Below are positions 1-11,126 of a stretch of 64,000 nucleotides of DNA, piece after piece. The position numbers and the translations under genes are program-made. Positions within the stretch are counted from its first letter, which is position 1. Every line of letters begins with the position of its first letter. The notes below the pieces were generated by a model, which was given only the letters and a program-made list of their open reading frames with translations, was not told the DNA's origin and ran no database searches. The stretch is from Symsagittifera roscoffensis (taxonomy: Eukaryota > Xenacoelomorpha > Acoela > Convolutidae): the NCBI RefSeq assembly GCF_963678635.1, contig NC_087065.1:61406754-61470753 (forward strand), given 5' to 3'.

Positions 1-447
1 AACATCACCTCATGTGGACCGTAGGCTTCCGTGCACCTCTTTTCGATGCGGACCGACTTGCTACCACCTCTTTTAAGTAGTGCCCTCAAGGCTCTAGAAG
101 TTGTCTTTGGACTTATTGCACTTAAGTAATCTGCGTACACATCAATGTGCATTGTCGTCTGATCGCTCGGTTCACTCAGATTTCTTGTTACTTCAATGCC
201 ACCCACTGTGATTATCGACATTATCCTGGCTCCAATTTTTGTTATGCCGAATGGTTTTCCTGTCACCATTTTTAGAGTGTTACAATTTCCACTCCTTGTC
301 GCTCCCATCTCGGCCTCTGGCACTGGCACCGGCCTACACAATGTCTCTTTCAACTTCCGCCTCTCAATCTCCTGCTTCATTCTTTGCTCGATCTCTTTCG
401 TCGCTAGGTCCTGTTTCACTTTGTTGATAGCCTCCGCAGCTGCTTTC

Positions 448-729
448 TCATAGTTTATTTCTACAGGATTCCTGGACTCGACTTCTAAGGCATTTTTTAC
501 TTCCGTCCAAGCCTTCACTGTTTTTGTTGGTGGGTCCGCACTCGGTGCCTCCGAGTTTTTTTGTGTCAAACTCGGCTTGCCTGTTCCTCGTGTTCTGTAC
601 CGCCGCCAGCGCTAGCTTGTGTTTGGGGTGACTTTGGTTCTTCACTGCTTCCCAAAACAACGGACAATCCATCCTGAAGTGGCCTTCTCGATTGCAGAAG
701 AAGCACCATGCACCTATTTTGTTGATCAA
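448..729 (-). pseudogene. Gag CCHC zinc-knuckle segment of the left gypsy relic
   Basis: A 93-residue open segment with the knuckle CFFCNREGHFRMDC (C-X2-C-X4-H-X4-C), the RNA-binding nucleocapsid motif of retroelement Gag. In another frame just 5' of it, about 730-880, a second degraded knuckle-like stretch can be made out. Belongs to the broken gag at 1-2452. Confidence 0.75.
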
Positions 730-963
730 GCCACTATGGAACTAATGTTCCTCCATCTGGCGCATATCTTCCTCATCCGGCGCATTCCCCAGAATCTTCA
801 TGCCTTGCTTCTACGTCGTGCAATCCGCCACGTGATGATCCGCTGATCCGCAATTTGCGCATGACCTCTGTGGTTGACTCCCCCCTTGCATGTTCCTATT
901 CTCTGAGTACGAGTACTTCTTTGGTTTCATCAACATTTACTCCCTAGACTTTTGCCTCATCTC

Positions 964-1374
964 TTACGGAGTCGATGCATTGTCTTTCGATAGTGTATAG
1001 TACGTTGCCAGCATTGTTCTCAAGTCGTCACTTTCAACCCCATCGATAAACTTCGAGGCGATGCTGAAGTTCATTCGGTTTGTTGATTCTTCAGGATCAC
1101 TCCTTCTTCTCAAGCTCTCAAGATCATCCAGGAACCGATCAATTGATTCATCGTCCCTCTGTCTTCTCTTTTCGAATCTCATCAAAGCTTGGTGACCCTT
1201 CATTCCTGATCCAAATCGGTTCAACAATATCTCGAAGATCTTGACTGCAGTATCACGTTCCTCTTCCTTCTTTGCAACTAGACATTTTAACGCCGTGCCT
1301 TCTAAGTTGCTGAGTATCGCCGTGCAGGCCTGTTTTTCGTCATTCATGTTGTCTTGTTCCAAATGCAGTCTCAT
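964..1374 (-). pseudogene. Gag capsid-like segment of the left gypsy relic
   Basis: A 136-residue open segment. It reads as an amphipathic helical capsid domain typical of retrotransposon Gag, including a run like 'AILSNLEGTALKCLVAKK' followed by an E/R/D-rich stretch before 'FIDGV'. The stop at its 5' side (about 1423) is bridged by open sequence in the same register. Part of the broken gag described for 1-2452. Confidence 0.7.
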
Positions 1375-2689
1375 GACTTCTACCCATGTGTCGATGCATC
1401 CATCTGAGTCGTCTTTGAATTCCTATGGTTTCTTGAAGGTTTTCCTGGATTTGCCACTTCCTCTTTCACTCGAGTCAGTGTTTCTTGTAGCGAACGCTTC
1501 CAATGTCCTATTCCTCATTTCCCAGGTGCTAGCCCACGTCATGGCATCAGGTCCCACATTGTTGCTCGTTGTGGATCCCCCTGGACCATTTGTCGTATTT
1601 GAGGTTCCACTATTCATAATTGTATTTGCCCCCTGGTCCTATGCTCGATGCAACCCAGGGTAACGGTAACGGTGTGGGCTCCCGCTTGTTCCGTTGTGGT
1701 TCCACGAAATCGACTCTGTTGCCTTGCATTCGATCTGTTACCAGCTTGTCTTGTGATGTGGAGTTTCTCCAGATAGCATCCAGTTTGGACTGTATGGCAC
1801 ATGAACTCTCAGCTTGGTCTCTGCTCATTGTGTCTATTCTCGTCTCCAGACTCCCTAACTTACTGTTCACAGTATCATACCATTGCTTCATTTCTTGCAT
1901 GTCTTTTTTGATATTTTTCTCACTCTCTTTGTCGGTAGCCTCTACCTTGTCTGACATTTGCTGTAGCTTCTCTTCAGTTGCCTTCGCCAGGTTGAAGCAG
2001 TTGTCCATGCTCTCGCTCTTATTGTATCGTATCTCCTTTGTTAGCACTTCCGATCCTCTTCACTGCACTTCAGTTTTTTGTCGATTTGTTCCAACTTCGC
2101 CATCAAGTGGCCCAGTTCAAGAAAAGTTGTTTTCTCTTGGTTAGCTGTTGCCTCATTGTTAACTGTTGCCTCATGGCTAGCTGTTGCTACATGCTCGACC
2201 TGATCATCGACTCGATTGTCCTCTGTTGTTATTGCAGAAACCGTTCCAAATGTCTTGCCTTTCTTCTATCGTCTTCTTTTCTTGTTCATCCACATTCGGC
2301 ATCGGTGTTGACTCCGTTGTTTTCCTTTCCACCTCATCAACACTCTGATCTGGTGTCTCAAGATCAATTTCTATATCAGGTACCGTTCGTCCCTCCTCAG
2401 CGCTTACTTTCGTCTTGCTTTCCTTTGCGCTTCTTGTGTTGACCATGCTCACTGAAAGCTCTTTCTCATTACTTTTTGGTCCGACGGCATCGAGTTTGGT
2501 CCGTTGCGACGAGTTATGATTTGTCTTTGACTCTAGAACCCTTTTTTTCTGCTATTGGTACCCTACTTTGCCACATGATTTTTATTTACAATTTTCTCTA
2601 ATTACAATATTAATATTTACAAAATTCTATTCTAAGGATAAAAAAATTCTAAAAAGGTCCCAAGACCTATCACTCAAGTGTTGGGTTAC

Positions 2690-3290
2690 CTCGCACTGTC
2701 CCAAGACCCTTTTCGCTTCTAGAGTTGGGACACTTCGCACTGTCCCAAGACCTTTTCTACCTGTCCCAAGGCTTCTCCGTACTGTCCCAAGACCTTTCCG
2801 TACTGTCCCAAGACTTCTTCGTACTGTCCCATGACTTTTCCGTACTGTCCCAAGACTTCTTCGTACTGTCTTAAGACCTTTCCGTACTGTCCCAAGACTT
2901 TTTCGTACTGTCCCAAGACTTTTCTGTACCGTCCCAAGACTTTTCTGTAACATCCCAAGACTTTTCCGTATTGTCCCAAGACTTTTTGGTACTGTCCCAA
3001 GACTTTTTGGTACTCTCCCAAGACTTTTTGGTACTGTCCCAAGACCTTTTCGTACTGTCCCAATACTTTTCGGCGCTGTCCCAAGACTTTTCGGCACTGT
3101 CCCAAGACTTTTCCGCACTGTCCCAAGACTTTCTCGTACTGTCCCCAGACTTTTCCGTACTGTCCCAAGACCTCTTCGTACTGTCCCAAGACTTTTCCTT
3201 ACTGTCCCAAGACCTCTTCGTTACTGTCCCAAGACTTCTTGTACTGTGGTACTGTCCCAAGACTTCTTGGTACGGTCCCAAGACTTTGCC
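2690..3290. repeat. 21-bp minisatellite, about 28 units
   Basis: Tandem units of the form ACTGTCCCAAGACTTTTCCGT, period 21 bp, with point variation concentrated in the last third (TTTTCCGT / TTCTTCGT / TTTTTGGT / TTTTCGGC). Because the period is a multiple of three and the unit has few stops, several frames on both strands are open across it (for example KVLGQYE repeats on minus). These are not genes. Both flanks carry 'TTGGGACA' copies in the opposite orientation next to unit copies (about 2733 and 3300-3350). The array lies upstream of the minus-strand gag start, so it could belong to that element's leader or LTR. Confidence 0.9.
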
Positions 3291-4156
3291 ACTCAAGTTT
3301 TGGGACACTAGCCACTGTTCCAAGACCCTTTCTTTCCTTGTGTTGGGACAATCGGATCTCATTTTCTTCGTCGTTTTGACTCTTGAACCACTACCCCTGG
3401 TACCACCACTTGAGCTCTAGTATAAAAATTTCGCCAAAACCCAACCTTACTGGCCAAAAGTTTCAATTACTAACCCTCCTGTATTTATCTCCTTTTATTA
3501 ATCTGATGCAAGTTGAAACCCAAGTTGTTCGCAGGTGTCTTGTGATCACCTGTTCGTCCAAAACCGATAAAATTAGTACCAATAACGTAAAAACTTAAAC
3601 GAGAAAAATGATGAAAACAGCTCGATGAACGCATCTAAAATTCAAAGGTGACCAATGTCGTCCTTTTGTGAAAAAAATGTCTGGTACCTGATTTTCACGC
3701 GTTTTCCTCCCCGCTACTAATGTTCTTATGGGGTATTTTCCTTCCGGGTTACAAAAACTGTCTATTTCCATTCCCCCCAACCGATCCGACCAGGGTACCT
3801 ACCTTAATTCGATCTTAAATTTGGATATCCTTGCTTTGCAGTTCACGCGTGTAAAATTATAATGTAACTAGATCGACGATATCGATTGATTAGTTACTGT
3901 AACGTATCCCCCCTTTTAACAATTTGCAACCACCAACCTCTAACCTAACCAGCCCCCCTTCTAAGCTCCCCCTTATTTAGCCCCCCTCTTAAGCCGAAAA
4001 TTACCTTCAGCGCTGGGTGCTAAACCTCTTGAGAGAAAACCGTAGAACCTGCTTCCAAGCTCTGCTCTAGTAAAAACGTTTCTCAAAACGGTGGGGTTCC
4101 GCTTATCCAATTTTACACTTATCTCCTATAATGTAATGTGGATTCTAACGATATCC
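3291..4156. other. Non-coding stretch right of the minisatellite
   Basis: No supportable gene. Pyrimidine-rich patches occur near 3900-3990 (several CCCCC runs). It could be the leader or LTR of the minus-strand gypsy element whose gag starts at 2452, but I could not find a matching second LTR or a primer-binding site. Confidence 0.4.
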
Positions 4157-4460
4157 GATTGACCAACCAAAACACCCCTGTGTGTCCTCCTCTGGTTGTT
4201 CTGATTCCGTGGTGGTTGTCTCCTTGGCTTGTCCAGCACCTCTCACCAGCACCACTTTCCCACATGGCTGGTCACCTGTTCCAGTCAAGTCTCCCAGTGG
4301 TCTGTCGATTGACCAAACAGAACATCTCTGTGTGCCTTCTGTGTTCGGTCCCGTCGGTGCTGGATGTCTCTTTGTCGTGACCAGCACTTGTCGGGTTCCC
4401 TTACTGTGAACCACTTTCCTGCTTGGCTGGTCACCTTTTCCAGTCAAGTATCCTAGTGGT
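4157..4460. repeat. Two-copy tandem repeat of about 150 bp
   Basis: Copy 1 is about 4157-4302 and copy 2 about 4306-4460. Both begin GATTGACCAA and share CCACTTTCC-(5-6 nt)-TGGCTGGTCACC and TTCCAGTCAAGT followed by a CCYAGTGGTC end. Copies differ at many positions, so the duplication is old. GC content is higher than in the surroundings. Confidence 0.7.
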
Positions 4461-4943
4461 CCAACTAAGTTGCAAGCTATCTGAAAACCCTTGACAACGC
4501 CCCACACTCGGGCACCTCTCTAAATTTCTGAGTTGATCGAAACGATCGGTCCTATGAAAACAGTATGGGTATACTATTTAATTAATATAAAGGTTTGATC
4601 CGACTAATCTGGTATCAAAGTCACTGTCCTTTTTTGTTTTATGGTTTTAAATCTTTTTTCTATTCTTATGTGGTTTTTGTTTCGCTTTTTCTCTTTTTGC
4701 TCGTTTTTTGTCCCCCTAGTTACCCCCCTTACTCGGTTAGCTAGGCATCGTTCGGAGAGCGTAGCAGCAATTGTCTCAAGTTTTCTTAAAAAGCTATCAC
4801 GGTACAACCGGAAGGTTTACACGTTCCCGCTGAACCGTACCACCGGTTTTCTAGAATGGGCATGTAGTCCGGAGCTGTGTCAAGTGCGTTCGACTCCGTA
4901 GTCATGATGTCGCAAAAATACCCAGGAGCGCCATAAAAACTCT
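4461..4943. other. Non-coding stretch before the foldback repeat
   Basis: No gene recognised. A TGGTATCAAAG string at 4610-4620 resembles an initiator-tRNA primer site, but it is on the wrong strand for the neighbouring gag and has no LTR next to it, so no call is made. Confidence 0.35.
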
Positions 4944-5188
4944 ATGTAACAGTCGCCTACTTAAGTCACATATGATGTTAAAGTAAAATAGGCCCTATAA
5001 CCATTGGTTCAAGAGTCAGGGACACTATCTCTTGTGTTTTTCTACCTCGAACGGTCGGAGCCAATTCGGTTCACTTGCGACATGAGACTAAAACCCTCGT
5101 TACAGCTTAAATGCCACTACCAAAATACATCCCCCTCCCACTCTAGAAAATGAGAACGTCCGCATACTTTGGTCTCAAAATACCCAAA
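4944..5188 (+). repeat. Left arm of a long inverted repeat
   Basis: This stretch is the reverse complement of 8554-8788. Examples: ATGTAACAGTCGCCTACTT at 4944 against AAGTAGGCGACTGTTACAT at 8770, and the shared GGTCGGAGCCAATTCGGTTC block. Identity is high but not perfect. The pairing extends inward to the edge of the assembly gap. Confidence 0.85.
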
Positions 5189-5865
5189 ATGCGCGAACGC
5201 CGTTAAAAATAGGGTCGGAACAGTCCGTATAGTTACTTTTTATTAGACAGTGGAACTTTGATCCATTTCAGATGGATCAACCTAAAACTCTCCTTACCTC
5301 AACATTACAATTATAAAACACACTCAAGAAAACTAAATTGGGTACTCACATACCAGCACACTCGAGAATTGGAGTAACTAAATTAATCAGCAACTCTAGC
5401 TTTAAAGGGAATTAAGTTTTAACTCAAGTAGTTTGTAATTAACAAATTCCAGCAAAGGAATTGAGTTTCGACTTGAGAAATAAGTTTTGGGGCTGGACCA
5501 TTGGAAGAGTTCGGTTGTCCACCTTTTCACCGAGGGTTCACTCTGGTCCACTTCGAATTAATGTCTTCCTCTCTCGCAATTGTTCTCTCTCCTATTTCAG
5601 GATAAGACAGCTCTACTCTCTTGTGATTTTTATGTCTGGAAATTGCGAATAGCAATTTCCCGCTGCTTTTTTGACTACTTTCCCGCAATTGTAATCAGGT
5701 TGTTCTGATCTTGTATTTCTGAGATTTTCAGCTGTCGCAAAAAATTTGAGCATGACAGGCTCAATTCAAATTTTTGAAAAAGTCCATTCCACACCAAAAT
5801 TACGTTGTTCGTATTGCTCAAGGTCAAACTTCCAAAATGATCTGCTCCAAGACCCTTTTCCTCAA

Positions 5866-6140
5866 CCCTGTTCCTCAATTCCTAGCTTCTGATTATCTGA
5901 AAACGAATTTTGATGTTAGTTAGTTCAATTCAGGACATATCCGGAAACTAAAAATTGTTGAAATGCACTTTCAGTTTTCTTCACGAGACCCTTCCGGATT
6001 CTGGAGTCCGGACGAAGAGCAGTCTTGTCGTCCTTCTGGAAGGGTGGTAAAATCCTCCCGGTACGCTTCCGAACTCTCGGGATTTGCTCGGTAACAATTG
6101 TACAGCTACAATCGTTACAATTCGGACAGTCTCGATTGTA
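5866..6140 (+). repeat. Dispersed repeat, copy 1 (three copies in the window)
   Basis: Shares CTAGCTTCT, TTCAATTCAGGACAT, the ACCCTTCCGGATTCT block and a hairpin ending with a direct copy at about 9365-9620. The inverted copy is at about 8000-8300. The hairpin here is at 6091-6118 (11-bp stem with one mismatch, loop ACAGCT). Confidence 0.75.
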
Positions 6141-6204
6141 ATTTCAATGCAGTTCTCACGTCTTTTCTTCACCATTGAGAGTCAATGTGGCTATTTTCTA
6201 GCAA

Positions 6205-6735
6205 AAACCGGTCGGTTCTGATTGTCGCTGTTTTCAGTGTTTGCAAAATTTCAAAGTCGTGACGTGTCTTTATATTCAAACGAATTTTTAAAAATTACTT
6301 CGTCACTTCAAATTCAACTTTCCCAATTCGTCAAATTGGACGATTAGCACTGTTAATCCATCGAAACTGCCAATTTTCCCACTCGGAATCTCCTACAAAA
6401 TTTCGATATTGCCGTGCATTTTGGCGCCATTCTGATCGAATGTCACAAATTCTGTCGTTCGCTATGATTTTTTGTACGTCTTGCTTGTCTGAGTGAAAAT
6501 CGTTGTTCTGATTTTCGCGGTTTTCATTGTTCGCGAAAAAAAATTGTGACGTGTCACGCAGGCCCAAATCGAAATTTTACAAATTGATTTGTCACTCCAA
6601 ATTGGCCTCTCCCATTTCGTTAATTTGATGATTAACACCGTTAAATCATCACAACTGCCAATTTTCCCACTCGGCTGCTATCAATAAAGTTTCGATGTCG
6701 TCATGCATTTTGACCGCCATTCTGAAATAATGTCA
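6205..6735 (+). repeat. Tandem duplication of about 290 bp
   Basis: Unit 1 is about 6205-6445 and unit 2 about 6497-6735. Shared blocks include TTCTGATT, GTGACGTGTC, CAACTGCCAATTTTCCCACTCGG (counting mismatches) and GCCATTCTGA ending in AATGTCACAAA. A third diverged copy of the same end (GCCATTCTGGTCGAATGTCACAAA region) is at about 9880-9940. Confidence 0.7.
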
Positions 6736-7314
6736 CAAAAATCACAAAACAAGCAATTTATTTTCATACATCACCAAAAAAAGAGCAATTTAGCAGAAAT
6801 AGAGACAAAATCATTTCAGTCACAAAAATATTTAACAAAAAATCTAAAAACGGTCTCTTCCGATAAAAGTTAATGGTGGCTCTCAAAGGACAAGTGATTC
6901 AATTTGGAGAAACAATAAAACACAACTTCCAGCGTTAAAGCAAAAAGAACTTTATTTGGACAGAAAGTTACCGTGACCACCAGCGCCGAGACAGACGATA
7001 AAAGGTTGATTCAGAGAGAAAAATCTAGATAGAAAAAGTAGCCTCTGGACGTGTCTGTAACAAAAAAATTGGAAGTTATTATAAAAGAAATACCAATGAA
7101 GTCGGTCCTATAAAAGAAATATATTTTGTTTAGGTTCGAATTGAAATTTTTCAAAATTTCGAACTGTTTCTAACATGCTTAAGTTTCTCACAGCAACTGG
7201 GTTACAAGAAACTGAAACCAGAACAGCCGAATAACAGACAGAGTAGACAAAGAGGCGCAAAATAAAATGAAAAACCAACGGAAGCGAACTAGCTAAATTA
7301 CGATCAGAAGTCAT

Positions 7315-7600
7315 TTATGAACAAGCCGTTCTGGCACAGAAGGCCAATCAACGTTTAGCTGATAAATTATCCGTTGCCGCAAGGGAAACTGAAGTGTGAA
7401 GTGAGGGAATTTTGGATAGAACAGGAGAATGAAAGAGTCTTAAACGAACTTGGAAGGACGAGATTCCAAGCAGTGACGAATTTGGAAAAGCTAATGGATG
7501 CAAAAACTGAACTGAAGATGCTCCAATTGCTCAAATAAGACCAATTGTTCAAACAAGAACGACAATTCAAACAAGTAGAGCGGCTTTTGAAACCCTAATT
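7315..7600 (+). pseudogene. Relic of a coiled-coil coding sequence
   Basis: The + strand reads as Glu/Lys/Gln/Leu-rich coiled coil in two adjoining frames: 'YEQAVLAQKANQRLADKLS' up to about 7395, then in another frame 'REFWIEQENERVLNELGR' onward to about 7590, with one internal stop near 7535. Coding-like composition with a frameshift and a stop suggests a decayed gag-like or host-derived segment inside the repeat block. No family recognised. Confidence 0.45.
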
Positions 7601-7999
7601 CGCCAGAGGCATCCCCGCGGCCAGATTCGAGTTTCGAGCCTCGGGAAGGGGGATCTTTGCAGAGCGGCTCCACCAAGGTCCTGCTTATCGAATATAGCGC
7701 GGCCAAACGCGGTAATTCGACAGTAATGAATTGCGCCGTTCGACAAGAATGACTTCGAAAAATGCATGTCATCGATGAAAGTTTTATGGAGCAGTTTGGT
7801 GGAAAGATTTACTGTTTTGAACGATTAACAGCTTTAATCGGTAAATTGAACAAAATCGGAGGAATCAATTTAGATTGAAGTGATTAGTTTTGAGATTTCG
7901 AATTAGGCTTGCATGACTCGTATTGATTTTTATTTTCACAGCAATTGAAACCGCGAGAAACAGACAGACGATTTTCGCGAATACAATGCAGACGTGCGA

Positions 8000-8300
8000 C
8001 GAAATTAGAAGACGATAGAAATTACAGTCGACAAAACTTGTAGAAAGTCGCTGCGAGTTGTAGCGATTGTGCAGCTACAATCGTTACAGAGCAATTCACG
8101 ACAACCAGGATGGCTAACGGGAGAGTTTGCTATCTTTCCTAGTCGTGAAAAAGACGCTTCCTCACGCGGATTCAGGAAGTCGGATTGGTACCGGAGAGCA
8201 ACTCCCATCTGTTTTTAAACAATTCTTAGCTTCCCAGAATGGCTTGAATTGAGTTCAAACTAACATCAGGTTCAATTGCAAATAATGAGAAGCTAGGAGT
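8000..8300 (-). repeat. Dispersed repeat, inverted copy 2
   Basis: Inverted relative to copies at 5866-6140 and 9365-9620; its hairpin is at 8059-8088 (12-bp stem, one G-T type mismatch, loop GCAGCT). Confidence 0.7.
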
Positions 8301-8353
8301 TGGGGGGAAAAGTTGTAATTCCCGAGAAATTCCCGAGAATTTGGAGGGGTAAC

Positions 8354-8553
8354 NNNNNNNNNNNNNNNNNNNNNNNNNNNNNNNNNNNNNNNNNNNNNNN
8401 NNNNNNNNNNNNNNNNNNNNNNNNNNNNNNNNNNNNNNNNNNNNNNNNNNNNNNNNNNNNNNNNNNNNNNNNNNNNNNNNNNNNNNNNNNNNNNNNNNNN
8501 NNNNNNNNNNNNNNNNNNNNNNNNNNNNNNNNNNNNNNNNNNNNNNNNNNNNN
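8354..8553. other. Assembly gap, exactly 200 N
   Basis: 200 consecutive N inside the right arm of the long inverted repeat. A round number implies a placeholder length rather than a measured gap. Sequence left of the gap (8300-8353) should continue the fold-back but cannot be joined. Confidence 0.95.
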
Positions 8554-8788
8554 GGGTATCTCGAGACCTAAGTATGGGGAAGTTCTTATTTTCTAGAGTG
8601 GGGGATATTTTGGTAGTGGCCTTTAAGCTGTAACGGGTTCTAGTCTCATGTTGCAAGCGAACCGAATTGGCTCCGACCGTTTTGAGGTAGAAAAACACAA
8701 GAGATAGTGTCCCTGACTCTTGAGTCAATGGTTATAGGGCCTATTTTTCTTAAGCTTCATATGTGACCGAAGTAGGCGACTGTTACAT
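8554..8788 (-). repeat. Right arm of the long inverted repeat
   Basis: Reverse complement of 4944-5188. It starts directly at the right edge of the N gap, so the arm is probably truncated by the gap. Inside the two arms, 5866-6135 and about 8000-8300 are also inverted copies of each other, which makes the whole 4.9-8.8 kb block foldback-like. Confidence 0.85.
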
Positions 8789-9364
8789 TACGTGAACGAC
8801 TGTTACATTACGTGCTTTCAGGAAATTGTTCCATAGGTCGCCAGCGTTTTGGGCGTAGTCTTTTACCAGACCGATCTTATACCAGACCTCAATGCAATAA
8901 TTCAATTAAGATAAAATCAAATACGTGGAAAACTTGAAAAAGAAGCGGTTAAAATTAAAAAAAAACTACATTGAACTACATGATCTGTTAAGGCTAGTAT
9001 TAATGTTGAAAGTGTAACATTCGCCCGGAAGATACATATCGACGGATAACAAAACTAAGTCTTAAGACGACTGGCTAGCGTCTAAACAGAGCTTTGCATG
9101 TTTTTCACCGTCTCTACCAAGCCAGTACTTTTCGGTGGTCTTTCTTACATCGGGTCGACAAAAACGTTACTGCTCTCCGGCTTCGACCAGAACGCTCAAA
9201 TTAACTGAATTACATGCAAAAATAGTGAGCTCATGGCTGGGTCTCAGTATCCCCAGACCACGAGGTCACTCCTAAAAACAGGGCTACTACTTATTATATT
9301 ACTATTGTTTTTGTTCAGTAGATAAAAACCATCATCTCCATCGAAGATGGATCAACCCTTTCCC
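8789..9364. other. Non-coding stretch in the repeat block
   Basis: No gene seen. Short tandem duplication of CGACTGTTACATTACGTG at 8777-8815. Nothing else I can support. Confidence 0.4.
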
Positions 9365-9620
9365 CCCAACTCCTAGCTTCTCATCCTTATCAAAATGAAT
9401 CCAGTTGTTAATTAAATTCAATTCAGGACATGACAAGAAGCTAAAAGTTTATATAAAAGGCTAAAAGTTCCAGTCCCGAAACCCTTCCGGATTCTTGAAT
9501 CCAGTGAATCAAGCTCCTCAAGTTCAATTTCACGCCAATCCGGAAGGCTGGTTCTCACCCTTCACCGTTGTTGGCAACGGCCTTGCAACTATTGTAGCAG
9601 CACAATAGTTGCAACTTGGA
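9365..9620 (+). repeat. Dispersed repeat, copy 3
   Basis: Direct copy of 5866-6140. Its hairpin at 9583-9614 is a perfect 13-bp stem with loop AGCAGC, preceded by a smaller hairpin CCGTTG-TTGG-CAACGG at 9565-9580. Confidence 0.75.
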
Positions 9621-10291
9621 ACGTTCTCTGCTATCGTAGTTCGTTGTCGTTTTTCTTTAATCTCGATTTTCGTTCTGTTCGCAATCACAGATAAAGTTGT
9701 TCTCTTTTTTCACTCGCTTTTTGTTAAAAATGGCCGTTTCAGCATTTCTCCGAAATGTGACGTCATCATTCGAAATTTTGAAAATTTTTAAAATACTAGA
9801 ATATTCTAGCCCTCACCGTTTGGCTAAACGTTCCAATAACGTCGCTAATCCTTCGAAATCATCAACTCGGAAGGCTTACTGCTAAAAATTCGAAGCCTGC
9901 ATAAATTGCATTTTGGCCATTCTGGTCGAATGTCACAAAGGCAGCTACAACCTCAAACTACCGATAAAGTCGAATACGAAACCCAATGAAGATTCTTTAT
10001 TAACATTACAAAAATATCTAAAATCGATTAAAAAAAACTCGAACAGGAACGCGTGACGAAAATTTTTGGAAAAGAACCAGTCAATTTTTGAATATAATAC
10101 GAAAAAAGGAAATGTCGACCTCGAACAAATTGACAAACCATACCTAACAAAATTATACTGGAATTACTTCTAAAAAGGTTACTCTGAAGTCAACTTATGG
10201 CTCTCTTGGCTTTTAAGTGCAACCCGGTGCAGAAAGTCAGCTCAGCCGTCAAGTGATGGGTGCAAACCCTTGTGTAAAACACAGAAGCCTT

Positions 10292-10293
<2 letters not shown>

Positions 10294-10333
<40 letters not shown>
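10294..10333. repeat. (CT)20 microsatellite
   Basis: Forty bases of uninterrupted CT dinucleotides, about 460 bp upstream of the first coding exon of the CCDC34-like gene. It could simply be a microsatellite, though CT tracts also occur in animal core promoters. Confidence 0.95.
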
Positions 10334-10337
<4 letters not shown>

Positions 10338-10797
10338 ATGATTTTTGTTTATAGAGTTTGGTTAAAGGTCCATGCTATAACTTTCTGGTAAAAGGTCGGT
10401 CCCCTACCGTTGTATCTTCTCTGAATAATAATAAGTAATAATTCTCAAGTAATGTTTTTGGTTTTCTGTAAGTAAGGATATTCTTGAAATTGATTTTGTC
10501 ATTATGTTGCCTGTTCGAAATTGTAAAATAATTTTCAATGTTTTTGCCCATTAATTTTTTCGGTAAAGCTTAATTTATTATTTCTTGTGTTCATATTTAT
10601 GTTATTGTTTTCACACTGAAATTTTTTGTAAGGTGGTAATTTTTTTAAATTTCATTTCTGCGTTGTAAGAGCAATCAACAATAAATAAACTGACAATGTT
10701 AATAAACTGTAAATGCTTAATCAACAGATAAGTTTGTTTAAGTTCATTCACTTTTGTTTTTTTTTAGAACATTTAATGATTTAGAAGCAAAGTAATA

Positions 10798-11126
10798 ATG
10801 TTGCATGTCCTCGAGAGTCAGAGCCACAGTGACCGACACGACCACAGATACCAATTTTCTCATCGCAGTACCAGTTTTCGTAAAATAGCTTCATGTCGAG
10901 ATCAATACGAAGACACCGATGTCGGATACTCACAGCTCTTACCTAGTACCAAATACTGGTCGCCGGGTAAACTTCCAGACTATCTGGAAAAGGGAACTGA
11001 CTATGAAAAGCGTTATCAGAAAAGCGATTATGATTTCGACGTATCGCTGACAACGACATATGATATGGATCATTCAGATAACTTAAGAACGAGCCCAATT
11101 AGACGTCATAGCTCCCGCAGCACAAG
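10798..11126 (+). CDS. ccdc34: CCDC34-like coding exon 1
   Basis: Starts at the first in-frame ATG after TAA 10774; encodes a Ser/His/Asp/Arg-rich disordered N-terminus. Donor ACAAG|GTGAGT at 11127, ending in phase 2. This part of the family is poorly conserved, so exon assignment rests on the open frame, the donor and phase agreement with exon 2. Confidence 0.7.

Larger units (their letters stand above)
1..2452 (-). pseudogene. Decayed Ty3/gypsy-type gag (5' part of a minus-strand retroelement)
   Basis: Read on the minus strand, this starts near 2452 with a gag-like start (MVNTRS...) and runs left out of the window. An acidic coiled-coil-rich N-terminal part lies at about 2450-1610. A helical capsid-like region follows at 1374-964, and a CCHC zinc knuckle (C-X2-C-X4-H-X4-C) at about 705-660. 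A further basic, then protease-proximal stretch at 450-1 is still open at the window edge. The segments lie in different frames separated by stops (near 2204, 2040, 1610, 1423, 960 and 730), so this copy cannot make an intact Gag. The order coil, capsid, knuckle fits a Metaviridae-like gag. Protease and RT would lie left of the window. The family assignment is by motif only; the exact clade is unknown. Confidence 0.75.

Noticed and set aside
2690-3290. CRISPR-like array
   Set aside because: Direct 21-bp units without unique spacers, in a eukaryotic genome.
2627-3420. Several open frames of up to 163 codons on both strands (KVLGQYE / SWDSTKK repeats)
   Set aside because: They are the 21-bp minisatellite read in different frames; frames are open only because the unit length is a multiple of three.
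4610-4620. TGGTATCAAAG as an initiator-tRNA primer-binding site
   Set aside because: On the opposite strand to the neighbouring gag, with no LTR border next to it.
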